64,000 nucleotides of DNA from Microcebus murinus (lineage: Eukaryota > Chordata > Mammalia > Primates > Cheirogaleidae). The stretch covers positions 75,223,900 through 75,287,899 of the forward strand of contig NC_134116.1 of assembly GCF_040939455.1 (NCBI RefSeq). Direction: 5' to 3'. The notes beneath the pieces are model-generated. The model made no database searches. It saw only the letters and a list, made by a program, of their open reading frames with translations, and was not told the DNA's origin. Positions within the stretch are counted from its first letter, which is position 1; each line of letters starts with the position of its first letter. Of this stretch, positions 23,446 to 36,793 are shown in pieces. Both the position numbers and the translations under genes were made by a program.

Positions 23446-23454
23446 TTAGTCCAT
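23446..23454 (-). promoter_or_regulatory. uORF1 in the MTUS2 leader (Met-Asp-stop)
   Basis: The minus-strand sequence ATGGACTAA is a minimal two-codon upstream ORF only 5 bases after the predicted exon start. A translating ribosome would initiate and stop almost at once. It is present in the transcript only if the predicted acceptor is used. Confidence 0.55.
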
Positions 23455-23459
23455 GAGAC

Positions 23460-23480
23460 CTGGAGAGATAGAAAAACACA
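23460..23480 (-). other. 3' splice site before the MTUS2 first coding exon
   Basis: On the minus strand a pyrimidine-rich run (TGTTTTTCTATCTCTCCAG) precedes the exon start at 23459. The AG is at 23461-23460. This is the best acceptor in the few hundred bases upstream of the start codon. Confidence 0.65.
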
Positions 23481-24455
23481 TTCATGTTAGACTGACAAAT
23501 AGAGCTGTTCAGGAGACATAAAAAGTATGGTAAACCCCGATTTATTCGTCACTTCTATACCACTGTTTCATTCACTTAATATTTTTTCTCAAAAAACTTT
23601 CAGTTTTGGGGGCTCCTGCTGGCCAAATATGGAAAAACTGACACATCAAAATGATTAATGTTAGAAATAGATTACAAGTGCATATTAAATCTTAATTTTA
23701 AATTTTAAAAATCCACAAGATCATACTGATACTGATTTAAAAGAGTAGAAGAGAAGGGAAGGCTCTTCTTCATAGAAGAACATCAACTAATGTAGAAAAA
23801 ATTACAGATTTTGAAAAATCACTATTTTGTAATCACCAAAGTAATAATTATCTTAGGCATGGGATGCCACAGTGAAATCATTGAGTAAAAAATTATTGGG
23901 GAACAAGATATTTGTAGAATCTTAAAGTATCCATCCCCAGATTATTTTATTTCTTACAACAGGAAAAGTTTATCTTCACAATGGAGAAATTGTAAAGATT
24001 AACAAAGTGATCAAATTAAACATCACCAATAATGGAAACCAACATCAGGCATTCCTGGCATTGGTAATTCTCAGACCCTCACATAACCTATGTAGTATTC
24101 TTATCATTAGTGTTCAACTTGAGTTTCATCATGAGGAAATAGGCAAATTTCAATTGAGGGAGACTTTACAAAATAACTAGCCTACATAACCCCCCAAAAT
24201 CTCAATGGATCTAGAATTTTCAAAAAAAATGTTAGCAAAGGACGTTAGCAGGACAATTAGAGATTTAAATATGGACTGTTTGTTAGGTAACAGCATTGTA
24301 TAAATATTAACTGTCTTGGTTGTACAATAGTATTATGATTATGTCAGAGGTTATCTTTGTTCTAGGAATATACATGCTTTAGAATTTAGGGGCAGCATCA
24401 TGTGATTTCTATAACTTAATCTCAAATGATTCAGCCAAGAAAAAAAAAGTATGTG

Positions 24456-24489
24456 TTGTGTGTGTGTGAAAGAGAGAGAGAGAGAGAGA
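24456..24489 (+). repeat. (TG)n(AG)n microsatellite
   Basis: A short TG run passes directly into an AG run. Confidence 0.9.
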
Positions 24490-24569
24490 AACAAATGCTA
24501 ACTGTTTGAAAATCTAGCTAAATCACTCTATTGTATCTGCAACTTGTCCATAGGTTTGGAATTTTTTTA

Positions 24570-25010
24570 AAATAAAAAGTTCTGGCCTTCAAGACCCACA
24601 CGATCCAGCCCCTGCACACACCTCTCTGTCCCGTGCCTACTTCTCACGTGTGCTCTCCACTCTGCAGCCACACGGGCCTCCTGCCTCCCCGCGCCATGCT
24701 CTTTACTCCCTGCTTCCGGCCTCTGCACACGCTCTTTCTTCCATCTGCATGGAACCCTCCTCCCCCCACCCGATAACTCCTTTGTTTTCTTCAATCTGCT
24801 GCATAACTGTCCCCCTCCTCCAGGAAGCCTTCGTGACCTACTAGGTTCTCCTACGATGAATTTCATGATATCCTATATTTTTACTTTGCAGAATTTTAAA
24901 AAAGACTTTCAGATGTGCTAGATGACAATAAATATCATCTGATACCTGGCATAGGCATTAGGCACTTAATATATATTTGTAGCATGAATGAATGAACAAC
25001 TGAATGAACA
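24570..25010 (+). repeat. L2 LINE 3' region
   Basis: Begins 'ttctggccttcaagaccc', passes through 'cgcgccatgctctttactcc' and 'aggaagccttcgtgacctac', and ends in a tail with 'gcatgaatgaatgaac'. Sense orientation. Confidence 0.75.
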
Positions 25011-25359
25011 ATGAGGAAGATCAATGTTATTTCCACCCTCACAGAGCTTAAAACCTAATATACTTTTTAGTTTTCCGTTAAAGTAGACTCCCAGATCATC
25101 ACTAAGCCATTTGATCCAAGGCTAACATTGCTTCATCCACACTATGAATGTATTTTATTAGGCCCTGGGGCTGGGAGAGTTTAATAGTAACAAGGTTCTG
25201 CCCCAGTGAACAGCCGTCCACACTTTCCTCTTCATCTGCCAAGAGTGCATGAGCACACACACACGCACATGCTACTTGGGGGGCTGCTGTTACGTTTTGA
25301 CTGGACATAGTTCATAGGACAACATGGCAACACAACTGCTTTCCTTCCATCATTGTTTA

Positions 25360-25640
25360 ATATGTTATTGCATACATTAAAAAGAATTTTTACATGTTAT
25401 AAAGCAAAATAATACAACAAGCACCCGAGGACCCATCACACAATGCAAGGACTGAAAGATCTTGCAGAGACTGGCAAGCTCTCCTCTTCCTTGCTGCCCC
25501 CATCTTCCCAACTTAGCTTTGTACTCGGCAACCCCTCGTGGGCATCCCTGAACCCTTGGTTCATAGAGCTCTCTTTTCATTTCTTTTGCATCTACATATA
25601 CCAGCATGCATTTTTTTTTTTACACAAATAAGGTCATTTC
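25360..25640 (-). repeat. Possible L1-like fragment
   Basis: 'caagcacccgaggacccatc' recalls the antisense L1M 3' region. The match is weak. Confidence 0.3.
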
Positions 25641-28600
25641 TTATAGGCCCTCTCTCCTATAACCTAAGACGCATTAACACCCTGGGCTAGGTCATGCCAT
25701 TTTCTTCGTGGGGAAAACACACACAGTCGTGCATGTGCATATGTGCTTTCCCTTCCCTTCCACACTGCTCTTCTGTTCTTTCCACGACTCAGTGGCCTCA
25801 TTCTCCCCACTCCCTTGTTCCTTTTTTCCTTCTCCATTTTCTGCTCCCAGCCCTGTCCTCAGTAAGCCAGTGGCACCCCCAGGTGCAGCCTGACCCCAAT
25901 CTAGCCCTGAACCAGGGTGCTGATACCCTCATCCCTGTGTATGCCTGACACAGAGGGGATTCTCAACTAACCCTCATTTCTTTCTGTATTCAATTTTCAA
26001 AGTGTTTCCCTTGAAGATACACATGTCCTCTAAGCACAAATACAAAAGGCATGTAGGCAAATCAATAAGACAGCCGTTTAAAAGAATGCTGTGCTCTCTG
26101 GGCTGGAAACAGGTGTCCCAGAAAGCCAAGAAGAGTAAGAAATCCCACAAATATAGGCCATCCACAGAAGGGAAGTGCCTCTCAGTCTCTGTGGGCAGAA
26201 ATATAAACACAAAGCCAAGAGCCCTCTTTGGTTTGAACTGTCGAGGCTGGGAGAGAGAGAGAGAAACTCTGCTCAGAAGAGATGAGCAAAAACGGAGCAT
26301 CATAAACCACAACCCACAACTTGACTTCCAGAAAGTGACAGAAGTAAAATCAATGTTTTGCTAGAAAGAGTCATACTTTAATTTTTAAAGAATTACATCA
26401 TAGGTGTTCTTTATCTTTGTAACTAAACAATAACTGGTGCTCAATTGCTAAGAGGATAGAAAGTTAGAACCTCTTAGGAGCCAGTTGTTATTTTCAACAG
26501 TTACACCAATTTGTAGAATTTAAATTTCAATTATCATTATTAATCTTTAAATTTAAGTTAAGCTACTTAACATCTGTAGCAGGCCTCCAGAGACAGGTCT
26601 TCACATTCCCTTGATTTGTTTTTCTCCTCCAGGTAAGGAAATGAAAGCAGAGAAGGGGTCATTCCCAAGGTCCATAGCTAATAAGTCACAGATGGGGACA
26701 GAGGTAGAAAGCAACAGTTGTATAAAAGAACAGCTGCCCATGGATGTAATCCATGCAGACCACGTAGGAAGGACAAAAGGAAAAGGCGCCATTGTAAGAA
26801 CAAGAATAGAAAAGCAAAACCAGAAACCAAAAAAAAAGAGTTCACATGAGACAGGAAAAGCAAATTTTAAAGCTGCTTCGATTACATAGGGCGAAGTTAC
26901 ACACAAGAGGTAATGTTTCCTGAGTCCTTTCCTCCCTCCATGGCTTCACGCCCCCCTTCCCTCCCACCTGCTCCATCGTCCTGGCAGGAGACAGTCGCCA
27001 AATACACAGAAATAAAAGATTTTTCTTGAACCAAATTTAAATCCAAGGTCCTCTACTAAGACATTTCCCCCAAATATAATACATGATCATAAAAGTTCAA
27101 ACTCATAGTGTAGGACTGTGTGTGATTAGACAAAATATGCAAATAGGTCAACCAACTGTGCCAACCCCACATTGAGGTAGACCTTCCCAGAGTGAGACAT
27201 GCAACTTTCACGTGCTTCAGATCCACGATTATATAAAAGTTAGGAACAATGGCCCTAGAGGTAAATGGTATTTTATCTTGGAAAAAAACCCACATTAGTT
27301 AAGTACTAGATTGGAAAGGAATTTAAGGATCTTCTAGGCTTATAGCCTACCTAATGCTTAAAAGTCTTCCACCAAGTGGTTTCCCCTGGTGCCAGGAAAT
27401 TCGCCAACTCTCTAGCAGCCCTTGGCACACCTGCGCAGGGCCACTGTTGGCAAGTTCTACCTCCGTAGAGCAGAACCGTGCCATCCTTTTCCCACTGGAC
27501 CACCCTTTGGGTATTTTTAAATTGCTATATCCTTCCTTCCTCCCCAAACCTATTCTTCTCCTCGTCGAGGAACTCAGATTCTCCCAACTGTAGGAGAAGC
27601 CGTTGGAAACTCCCACCATCCAAGCAGCTTTCCCCTGAGCGCACACACCAGGGAACCTGCAGACTCCCACACAGGTGCTCAGAGTCACACACAATACTCC
27701 AGTTCTAATTGCAACAGCCACAGTCACATAGAAGCAAGACTTCCGTTCCTTAGTTGCACTTCTAACCATACACCCTGAGAGTGACCTCTTCATGGGCATA
27801 TAAATCACCCTGCTAATTTCACGTCCTTAATTAAAATGCCAAATTATCATGTAAGTTATCCTAAACTACACTGACTCGATCCAAGGCATTTGTTGCTGGC
27901 TTTAAGGACCCGTGGGTTAAGACCATAAATATATAACCTCTCATGCTGCCTTTTGCTGGTCTCAGTGAATTCTTCTATCCTGTTTTAAAACTCTGGGGGC
28001 CAACCCTTAATTTTGCATCGAAAGTATTTGCAATCCACTGTTGTTTCCATACCATCTTCGAAGAGGTGAGAATGCCTTCCGTGTTTTCATGCATGTCATT
28101 GGTATCAATGACAGCGGAACAAAGCAGCCACCTCTGTGCCACAGAGCTGTGACCTCAGATGCTTCCACGATGCTCCTCATCTGACAGGCACTCCGTGGGC
28201 ACCTGTCTGCCCACCTGTCCCTGCGGCCACCATGTACGTGCCTGTCTTATCCACAAGAGCATCATGAGAGAAGAAACCTTGTCAACCATGTTGCTAAAAT
28301 GTTAATAATTATAACATCGCTTCTCATTCAAAAAAAAAAAAAAACAAGAAAATGAAAGTGAAGAAATACAAGAAAATGAACCTGACCTATACCATGACCT
28401 GTTCTACATAATAACCACAACTGCATAAGGACCACTCTTTATTTTTCTCAGTACTCATAACTCACCCCACATGGGCTTAACGTGAAGGTCACTGGCATGG
28501 GAGTGGGGTATCACGCCCTCTCCTCGTTTAAAAACAAAATCGTCTCTGCACATCTTTAATAATCAGGCACATCTTCAGCTCTCTAGAACCTATAATCTCT

Positions 28601-28879
28601 GATAACGGTTTGGCCACCTTATCTAGAACTTTTTTCTGAATCACTAGGTGGGTTGACAGCATCTAGATACTCATATATATTTCTTCACCCACTTCAGGAC
28701 TCCGTTTTCAGTTACTCATGTTTCTTCTGTGCAATACAGGGTGAAAGGCATTCTCAGATAGAGAGCAACTCCACGGCTCCACCGCCGTGCCACATACTAA
28801 CATCACCCTGAGTTACCTGGGTGAATGGCAGGTTAACGCCAAACTGCTCAGCTCCATATTCGAGATTTTCCCTGACTTA

Positions 28880-29290
28880 ATCCCCTTTACTCTTCTATTT
28901 AAAATACACCTGCCCAGTAAGATCATCCTCCCCACCCAGTAGCTCTACCTTTAAATGTTAAAGTCCAGCTCAAAGGCCACCTCCTCCATGAAGCCATTCC
29001 TAATTATCTCCTCTCTTACCCACCAAAAAGAGAGGAGAGGAGCCAGATATTGTCTTTCCAAGTCCTGAATCTGCAGATCTTTCCTTCTGGTACTGTGACA
29101 CCACGTTTATCATAAGCTACGTACATCTTATTTTGCTATAGTTCAGTCTGTCTTGTTATTACAGTTATGTGTGTCTTATTCCCTTTGTGAAACCATAAGC
29201 TCACTAGGTTGGATTTAACAGGTCAGATGCTGCTCCCATGTGGTTTCTGGGACAGCACTCTGCACATACTGGGCACTTCATATGAAGTAA
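28880..29290 (+). repeat. L2 LINE 3' region
   Basis: 'caaaggccacctcctccatg' and 'aaaccataagctcactag', then 'tactgggcacttcatatgaa' follow the L2 3' order. Confidence 0.65.
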
Positions 29291-30789
29291 TCTCCTTCCA
29301 ATGAGAGCTCAAAAAGGCGAAATGTTCAATCCAGCATGGGCTCTCTTATTTTTTTCAATATTTTAAGATGAAGACGGTAAAGTCACCCTTCCCAACTGAG
29401 TACCTGATGAGACCCCCTCCCGTGGAGGCTGTGTGTGAATACCCAGGTGAGCGCATATGGAAAAGTACATTCTGATCATCACTGTTTCATTTATGTTTGT
29501 TGTAATAAATTATTTTGAAAATAAACTCAAGGAAGTTTGGGGATTTTAAGTTATTAAAAGGAGGCATGGGTTTTAAAGAAATACAGTTGCACTGCTTTCC
29601 TTAGCCGCCAGAGCTGCTGTGTGATGCTTTGTCACTTGTGAATTTTCATCCATGCATTCAAACACTGTGCCTCTGAATGCAAATACAATCTTATCTGACT
29701 CAATCAAACTCGTTTGCCAAAGAAGCTCCAACCACAGCTCCTGCTATGCAACAAATTATCCTTCAAGAAAACCTCAGGATACCAAAAAATGTACAGGACA
29801 TGAACCCAAAATTCAGTAGTAAATATAATAACAATGCAAAATAAAGTGAAAATGCTAGCTTTCAAACTTTAGTTGGCACCTCTACTGAGCATATATTTGG
29901 AATCTATAATGTCTCACCACACTTAATAGGATAAGTTCATATGTAGTTAACATGCAAATATTTATGTACAAGTCAGTTTATTCATCTGCTTTAGAAAGTT
30001 TCATGGGCATCATTCCTCTGTTTTTTGCAATTGTAATTGCTTAGGAACATATTCAGGCTCTTGGTCCTATTCCATGATGTTGTCAATGACTATTCTTGAC
30101 AGGCACAATTATAGACAGTCTAAAACTTGAGGTTCTCCAGGTAAAATGGACTTTACAAGTTCAGTTTTACTACAATATGGTTAAAAATCGAATTATTGGT
30201 TGGGGGGTGTTAAGATATATATTCAGGGACTCTGTAGCTCTCCGCAGTGCTAAATTCTGTGAAAGCTGCCAAATAGCATAAAACATAAAAGCTCTTTGGA
30301 GTCTGCTCTGCTCTCTGTGTCTTATGTATATAACAGGGACAGCATTTCACATTTTATTCTAATATATAAACAGGACTGTGTTCAGAATATTTTTTGAGGC
30401 AGCAGAGGCCATTTAATTTTTATTTAACCTTGCATAGAAAGAGTAAAGAAGAACATATACATACATGAAATGCTGCCATTGTCCTTTTCATGAAGGATGG
30501 GCAAGGAAGTAACTTGGTTTTTCATAGTTGACACCAGTCTGATATTTAAGCAAAATATTATATTCACTGATATTTAAAATCTCCCCAATAAAAAGGTTGC
30601 ATGTTTCTCCAAAAGAAGCTTCATTCACATTTGCTAACAAAAAGAATTCATTTTCCCTTTTAAAAAAATACATCTGTCCAGGACAGAAGATGGATAAATT
30701 ATAACTTTATCACACCCTTTCTTCCCTTCAGATGTATTTCTAAAGGCAGAATCCCTGTGTTCATGGGCATGCACATCTTCATCTTAATA

Positions 30790-30910
30790 CAGAACTCTAA
30801 GCTCCAGGACGGAGTTGTGTTTGGTTTGCAGTGCTTTCCAGTGCCTATACTATATGTCAGTGCCTGGCACAGAGTGGCTGCCCTGTAATTATTTGCTAAA
30901 TCAATATATA
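30790..30910 (+). repeat. L2/MIR tail
   Basis: 'tgtcagtgcctggcacagag', then 'ttatttgctaaatcaata'. Confidence 0.5.
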
Positions 30911-31071
30911 CTGCCCTCAAGGAAAGAAAAGTGCCAATCTTCATTCTATTCCTGGATTTCCCCACTTTCTGCTCCATTCCTGCCCCTGCAAAACTCTTCC
31001 TAATTAGAATGACCTGAGCATTTATCATACATATTGGGACAATTTTTTCGTACTCAGCATTTTTTACCATT

Positions 31072-31330
31072 TTTTATTAAAGTATAATTTACATGCAGTA
31101 AAATTCACCATTTCTACCATATAGTTCTACAAGTTTTGGCAAATGTATATAGTCTTGTGACCACCACCCCGTCAGTCAAGATATAAAATATAGATATTGG
31201 AATAGTTCCATGAGCTCCAAACACTCCCCAAACTTCAGCCTATAGCCACCAACGGTCTGGTTTCTGTTCCTACAACTTTGCCTTTGCCAGAATATCACTT
31301 AAGTGTTAACTACACAAGGAGTGTGTAGCC
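31072..31330 (-). repeat. L1M fragment, minus orientation
   Basis: 'tattaaagtataatttacat', 'tgtgaccaccaccccgtcag' and 'acaactttgcctttgccaga' are antisense L1M 3'-UTR landmarks. Confidence 0.7.
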
Positions 31331-31419
31331 TTTGGGTCTCACTTCTTTCTCCTAGCACCGCACGTCTGGGAGTCATCCAGGGTGTTGCATCTGATAGCAG
31401 GTTTGCTTCCTTTCTATGG

Positions 31420-32030
31420 AGGAAGAGATGCCATGCATGGTGCATCTCCCATGGAAGCCTCAAGCAAATCCCCCACCAGGGCTCCCAGCTTCCACTCGTG
31501 CTTCTCCAGAGAGCCTTTCTCCCTCCACATGGCAGCCAGGGGATTGTCTTGACAAGTCGATCAGATCAAGTCATTTCCAGGCCACAAACCCTGAAATGAT
31601 GGCCTTGTCCTGGCCTGAGCGGCCCTGGGAAACCTCCCTTGCTCTCAGCTGTAGCCACAGGGCCTCCCACGTCCTGCCCCGGGCCTTCCCCTGCCATCCG
31701 CACAGCTTTGCATGCTCCACGCCTGACTCTCTGCACGGCTGGGCCCTTCTTACAGTTCAGGTCTCAGCCTAGCTGTGCCCTCCTCCCAGGGGCTTTCCCT
31801 GGATGTTCCTCCTCTAACCTCAGCCACAGTCCCTTGTCATTTCTTTCACAGCCTTTATCAGCTATTCTATGTTGTTCGCTTATTGGTTCTTTGTCTTCTT
31901 CTCCCAGCAGAAAGAAAGCTCCATGAGAATAAAGCTGGCAAAAGTCCTGCCCACCGTGGGTCCCAGTGACCAGAACAGTACCTGCATTTTGTAGGCACTC
32001 AATGAATATTTGCTGAATGAATTGATATGG
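31420..32030 (+). repeat. L2 LINE 3' region
   Basis: 'tcgatcagatcaagtcattt' near the start, and 'gtaggcactcaatgaatatt' plus 'tgctgaatgaat' at the end. Confidence 0.65.
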
Positions 32031-32094
32031 TGGCATCACTGAGTCTTTCCTAATTTATTTAGCTCTCTGGGTGATGCCTTGCTAAGAGTACATT

Positions 32095-32230
32095 AATCAC
32101 AGAATCAGTGTTAGAAGTGGGAAGGAACTAAGACATTAATTAGTGCATCCTCCTCATTTTATAAATGAGGAAACAGCAGCCTTGAGCAGGTGCATGACTT
32201 ACTCAAAGTCCCACCTGTAGGCCTTGTCAC
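32095..32230 (-). repeat. MIR-family SINE
   Basis: 'ctcattttataaatgaggaa' followed by 'tgacttactcaaagtccca' is the reverse-complement MIR signature. Confidence 0.5.
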
Positions 32231-35200
32231 AGCAGGGTAGGGCTGGGCTCCTCACGCCCCACGCTAGTCCTCCTCCCCGGCACAGACCACAGCCTCCCCG
32301 GAACACGAAGGTGAGAAAAAGAAGGTGCCACAGACACGGTACTCAACTGGGCCCTGAAACGGCCCTGATTCATTGCACATCAAATGATAAAAAACACAGT
32401 GCACAGAGTAATAGGAAATAATAGATAAACAAAAGAGAGGGGTCCTAATTCTCAGAGAAATCACAATCTCCTAAGGGAAAAGGATATAATATACACACAG
32501 CTAATAACTACGACAATATAAGCAAGGCAAGGTGTAATATACTATACCATTAAACAAAAATACTAAGCACCATATAATGGCAAGAAAAGGACAGAAATTC
32601 CAATCAAGGGGGTTGGAGAAAATGAGATCTTTACCTCTTCTTGCAATCTGTGAATATGTGCGTCCCTGTACGCAGACTGTTTTACAAGGACACGAGCTGG
32701 CCGCCTGACACTCACATCTACCAGAAGGGCTGTGTCGTTCAGGGCTGGGTGCGGGTGGGTGGTGATGCTGGAGTTGCATGTCCTCTTTTGTCCCCCCAGC
32801 TACCCACTTCCTTAAGATGTACCCACTTTGTTATTCCCCCCGTGGGGAAGGGCTGTGAAACTCAAATCTGTCAATCACCACTTGCTCTAAAAAAGGATTT
32901 CTTGAGCAAAGAGGGCAAAATCATACCTACCTAAAATGAGCCATGGGGATTATCTATGGCTTTCAATTAACTTTGCAATCCCTGTCTGCTTACCAGAAAA
33001 ACTGGGAGTTATCTGTTCTGGTGAAGGAAGGAAATTTTTTCATCTAGTTTAAAAGATTGGCAGTTTCAAAAGGCAGCGAGAACACGGTCTTTGACCATCA
33101 AGAGCTGGCGATAAGTTCTCTGCCATTACTTCATGAGACCGCTGAGAAAAGCCAACATACGAGAGATGAATACGTTATCTACACAATACCCGATAAGATC
33201 CCAACTGCTCCGATAACAGTATTATGTGCTTGTGTTTATTAATAGGAGGCTGAAAAGAGAGACATAGACTCCAAATCTAGATAAAAGCAAAGTTTTTGAA
33301 ATTCAGGAAAGGAAATGTATTTACATACAGGCATTTCAACTGGCATCCCAAGAGCTGAATCAGATAAGGTTTTTGTTGTTGTCAAAAAAAATAGGCAACA
33401 GTTATTTTAAAAATAGAATTTGAATGTATGTTTGCAGGACATGCACGTCTCCCCTCCACAGCATCTGCTTATTAACTCACACCTATTTGCTTTGTAGCCG
33501 CTGCTACCTGCCTGGCACCTGAAGGTAACTAAGGTTGGACCCATGTTATGGACCTACTCTTTTAGAGTATCTACTTCTATTTATTCACCTACCTGAGTGT
33601 TAACATAGTACTCTACTATTTCATTGATTTTTTTTTCTCTTCCTCATTTCTAACCACAAACACCCGACATAAATATTCCCAACAAAGAGTCTCCCCTCCT
33701 TTCCTTCCTCCCACTAGTCCCCTGGCTGTGTGCTCCTTCGCAATGCAGACAGGCTGGACCTAGCCCTCTGGAGAATCCCAAAATACACCTGGGCAGATGG
33801 AGAGAGAAGCTGATTCCTGGTGGGTGAGCTGGGCCGGTGCAAGCTGAGAGGGCAGGGTGCACACACTTTCTCAAGCTCCTCTGCCAGGCCCCACTCCCCA
33901 CAGCTTCCCCAAGTGGGTTTGTTGCAAAGCAGCAGGCATGCTTGAATTGTACGCCCTTGACTTTCCTCCATGGCCTTAGGCCCACAGGATGGACTTCCAA
34001 GGCTTATGACAGAGGCGGAGGTGGCACATAACCCTCCCTTGATAAGCCTCGGGGAGTGTTTGCTGGGAGGAAGAAAGAAATCATTCTAACATCATCAGGG
34101 ATAAAGTGAGGATCACCTACAGCTTAAAAGCCTGCATCAGGTCACCATACACAGGGCTCCTTTAAATTCCTTTTTTCCAGAAGGTGAATTTCTTTTAGCT
34201 TTCATCAGAAGCTGATAACCTTTATTCTGTCAAATGAACTAGATACCTAGACAGATACAGCTACATATTTAACATGATGATACAGCCCAAGCAAAAAAAA
34301 TGTTGTAACAACCAGAAAGCTAATAAATCAACGGCACAGGTGAGCGCAGAAACCTCCAACTAAATGGAAAGGTGTACACTTTGATATCCCAGGGCCTGTT
34401 GTAAGAGTCTCTGTATCTTCATTAGTTACACAGTGTAATGAACGAGGGTTTTTGGATCGCCATGCTTGGAATATCTTTATCTCCAATAGGAAGAGATAAG
34501 GAAATGAAGATAAACATGCAAGAGGAATAAAAGCAAAAAATATATGACATAGTTAGAAACCAAACTGGCCTAGAAACATGGAAGAAATATAAATGGTACA
34601 TGCTGGGGAGAATGACTGGTTTTCTGTACAACTGAGATAAATGAAAAATATTGCTTTAGTTAACTTATAGTAAACCTCCAACATTTCACCAAAGTTTGAA
34701 GAAAGACAGTAAAAAAATGATTGTATTTCCAACAAAATCTAAGAGTGCTTTTTAAAAGAGCAACACGTTGATGTGTGTTTGAACAGCACCCGACCTCCAA
34801 CTCTAGGGTGGAAACTGCCTTGCTGGCATGTCTAGGACGGGGCTTAGGCTTCATACATCCTCATTATCAAAATAGACAACTTCGCTGAGCCACAAAAATC
34901 AAACATTCCCCAAAGCACAAACCTGAATAAGTATGAATTTTAACGCACATGTTTTAGATATTTAAAACCACAGCTTAGAAATTCACTGTTAAATAACGTG
35001 AGATACCCAAACACATTCATTTTAATCAGACTCAAAGAAACTCCATAAGTCTCATGCCTCTTATCTTTTAAACAAAACAGCTAAAAAGCTCATCAGTCAA
35101 TTCTATTTAATGATTCACAGTCATATCTTCATACATGAATGACATGTATGCATACATGTTAGGCATGGGAAAGGCAGCAATGATGCTTATGTACTTTCCC

Positions 35201-35574
35201 TGGTGGGGGGTCCTGACAGCTTCCAGGGAGCTGCCTGAGTTCAGGGGTGACTCCTCTCCCTGGGGCAGCTCTCCAGAGCTGCAGCAGCAGCCCAGACCCC
35301 TCCATCCGATTGCTGGGACCAGCATGGCTAGCACTGACTACCCTCTCCTGAACAAAGGAGTAAGTCATCCCATACTCTCAACCCCTAAACTAGAGCAAAG
35401 GCATGCAACACGTAACACACGGCCTAGATTCCAATAAGCTTTTTAATGCCTCACTCTTAAATATGAGTGAACAGCTAAGAATGACCAAATACACAGAAAT
35501 CCTTTAAATGAAAAAAAAGACAAGGCATTAAAAAAAATACAGAAAACACAAGAAAACTTTAAAATAAAGATTTT

Positions 35575-36060
35575 TGTTTTAGTTTACATACAATAAATTC
35601 ACTCTTCTTGGTGTACAGTTCAATGAGTTTTGACAAATGCACAAAGAAACCACCATCTCAATCAAGTTACAGGACAGCTGCATAAACCCCCAAACTCCTC
35701 TCATCACCCCTTTGTAATTAGCCCTTCCTTGCAACCACCAGCAAATAACTGACCTGGTCTCCATCCCTATAGTTTTGCCTTTTCCAGAATGTCATATAAT
35801 CGTATAGCATGCAGCCTTTTAAGTCTGGCTTCTTTCACTTTTAATATGGATGAATCCAGATAATAATAATATTATTATATCATTAATATTACTGACATAT
35901 TAATTTATTAATATTAGGTTGATATGTTGTATTTATTCTAGCTACTATTATTAATATTAGTGTAGATTTATCCATATAACATGGATCAATAGTTTGTTCC
36001 TTTTTATTCTGAGTTATATTCCATTATATGGCTATACCACAGTTTTTCTACCCATTCCCC
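35575..36060 (-). repeat. L1M fragment, minus orientation, interrupted
   Basis: Antisense L1M 3' UTR and ORF2 end: 'gtttacatacaataaattc', 'agttttgccttttccagaat' and 'ttccattatatggctatacc'. An AT-rich palindromic segment (35844-35977) interrupts it. Confidence 0.75.
35844..35977 (+). repeat. AT-rich imperfect palindrome
   Basis: The ends are ATATGGATGAATC and GATTTATCCATAT, inverted complements at 12 of 13 positions. The interior is built from AT-rich triplets that continue the inverted symmetry imperfectly. It sits inside an L1M fragment. Confidence 0.7.
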
Positions 36061-36720
36061 AATTGAAAGACAGAAAAAAACATTTTAAAATTCTAATTAA
36101 TTCCCTCAAAGAGGTAAAGAGGATCAAAAAAATAAGATGCTACTGAAGGGGACAGTCAGAGAATAAAAGCTCATAGAAATTAAAATGAAAATGTAATGAC
36201 AATCAAAATGTAAAAATCAATAGAAGGCTTTAAAGAAAAGTCTAGGAATTAACTCAGAAATTAGAACCCCCAAAAAAGAAAACTAATAGAGAAAAGATAA
36301 AATAACTAAAGGATAAATCTAGGAACTCTAAATTTTAATAGATGAACAGGGCGGAAAAAGAAAAGAGAAAACAAGAGGAAAAAATTACCAAAGAAACAAA
36401 GCAAAAAAATTCTCAACATTGAAGAATACAAGTCTCCAGATCAAAAGGGCCCACTAAGGGCCTAGAAAACAAAAATTGGCCTATCGCAAAGCACAGCATC
36501 AAGTAATATCAGTGCCTCAGGAATAAACAAAAGGCACTAAATCTTCAAAAGAGACCAAACAGGTAACAGATAAAAGGAATCACACTGGCAATAGGTTTCT
36601 GAACAGTAAAAAATGAGTATTTGAAGTTAGGGGAGCAAGTCAGAGTAACACTGCAAGAAATAACAATTTCACCTAGAATTCTATACCTTGCTAAACTATC
36701 CATTCAATGGTGAGTAGAGA
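36061..36720 (+). repeat. Old L1M-like A-rich sequence
   Basis: 'tttcacctagaattctatac' and surrounding A-rich text resemble upstream L1M sequence as at 4259-5740. Low conservation. Confidence 0.45.
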
Positions 36721-36748
36721 ATAAATACACTTCAACCATACAAAAATT

Positions 36749-36751
<3 letters not shown>

Positions 36752-36791
<40 letters not shown>
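36752..36791 (+). repeat. (TA)n microsatellite
   Basis: Uninterrupted TA run of 20 units. Confidence 0.97.

Positions 36792-36793
<2 letters not shown>

Larger units (their letters stand above)
23218..23459 (-). other. MTUS2: Predicted 5' leader of the MTUS2 first coding exon
   Basis: Directly upstream of the MTUS2 ATG is 242 bases of noncoding sequence. It begins at a good 3' splice site: a T-rich tract ending in CTATCTCTCCAG|GTCTC. This makes the coding exon an internal exon and implies at least one upstream noncoding exon beyond 23460. The leader holds four short upstream ORFs, listed separately. The splice site is seen in the sequence. Its use in transcripts is inferred. Confidence 0.7.

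Noticed and set aside
27347..27808. 153-codon minus-strand frame
   Set aside because: Cysteine- and arginine-rich translation without recognisable domains. No splice or promoter evidence.
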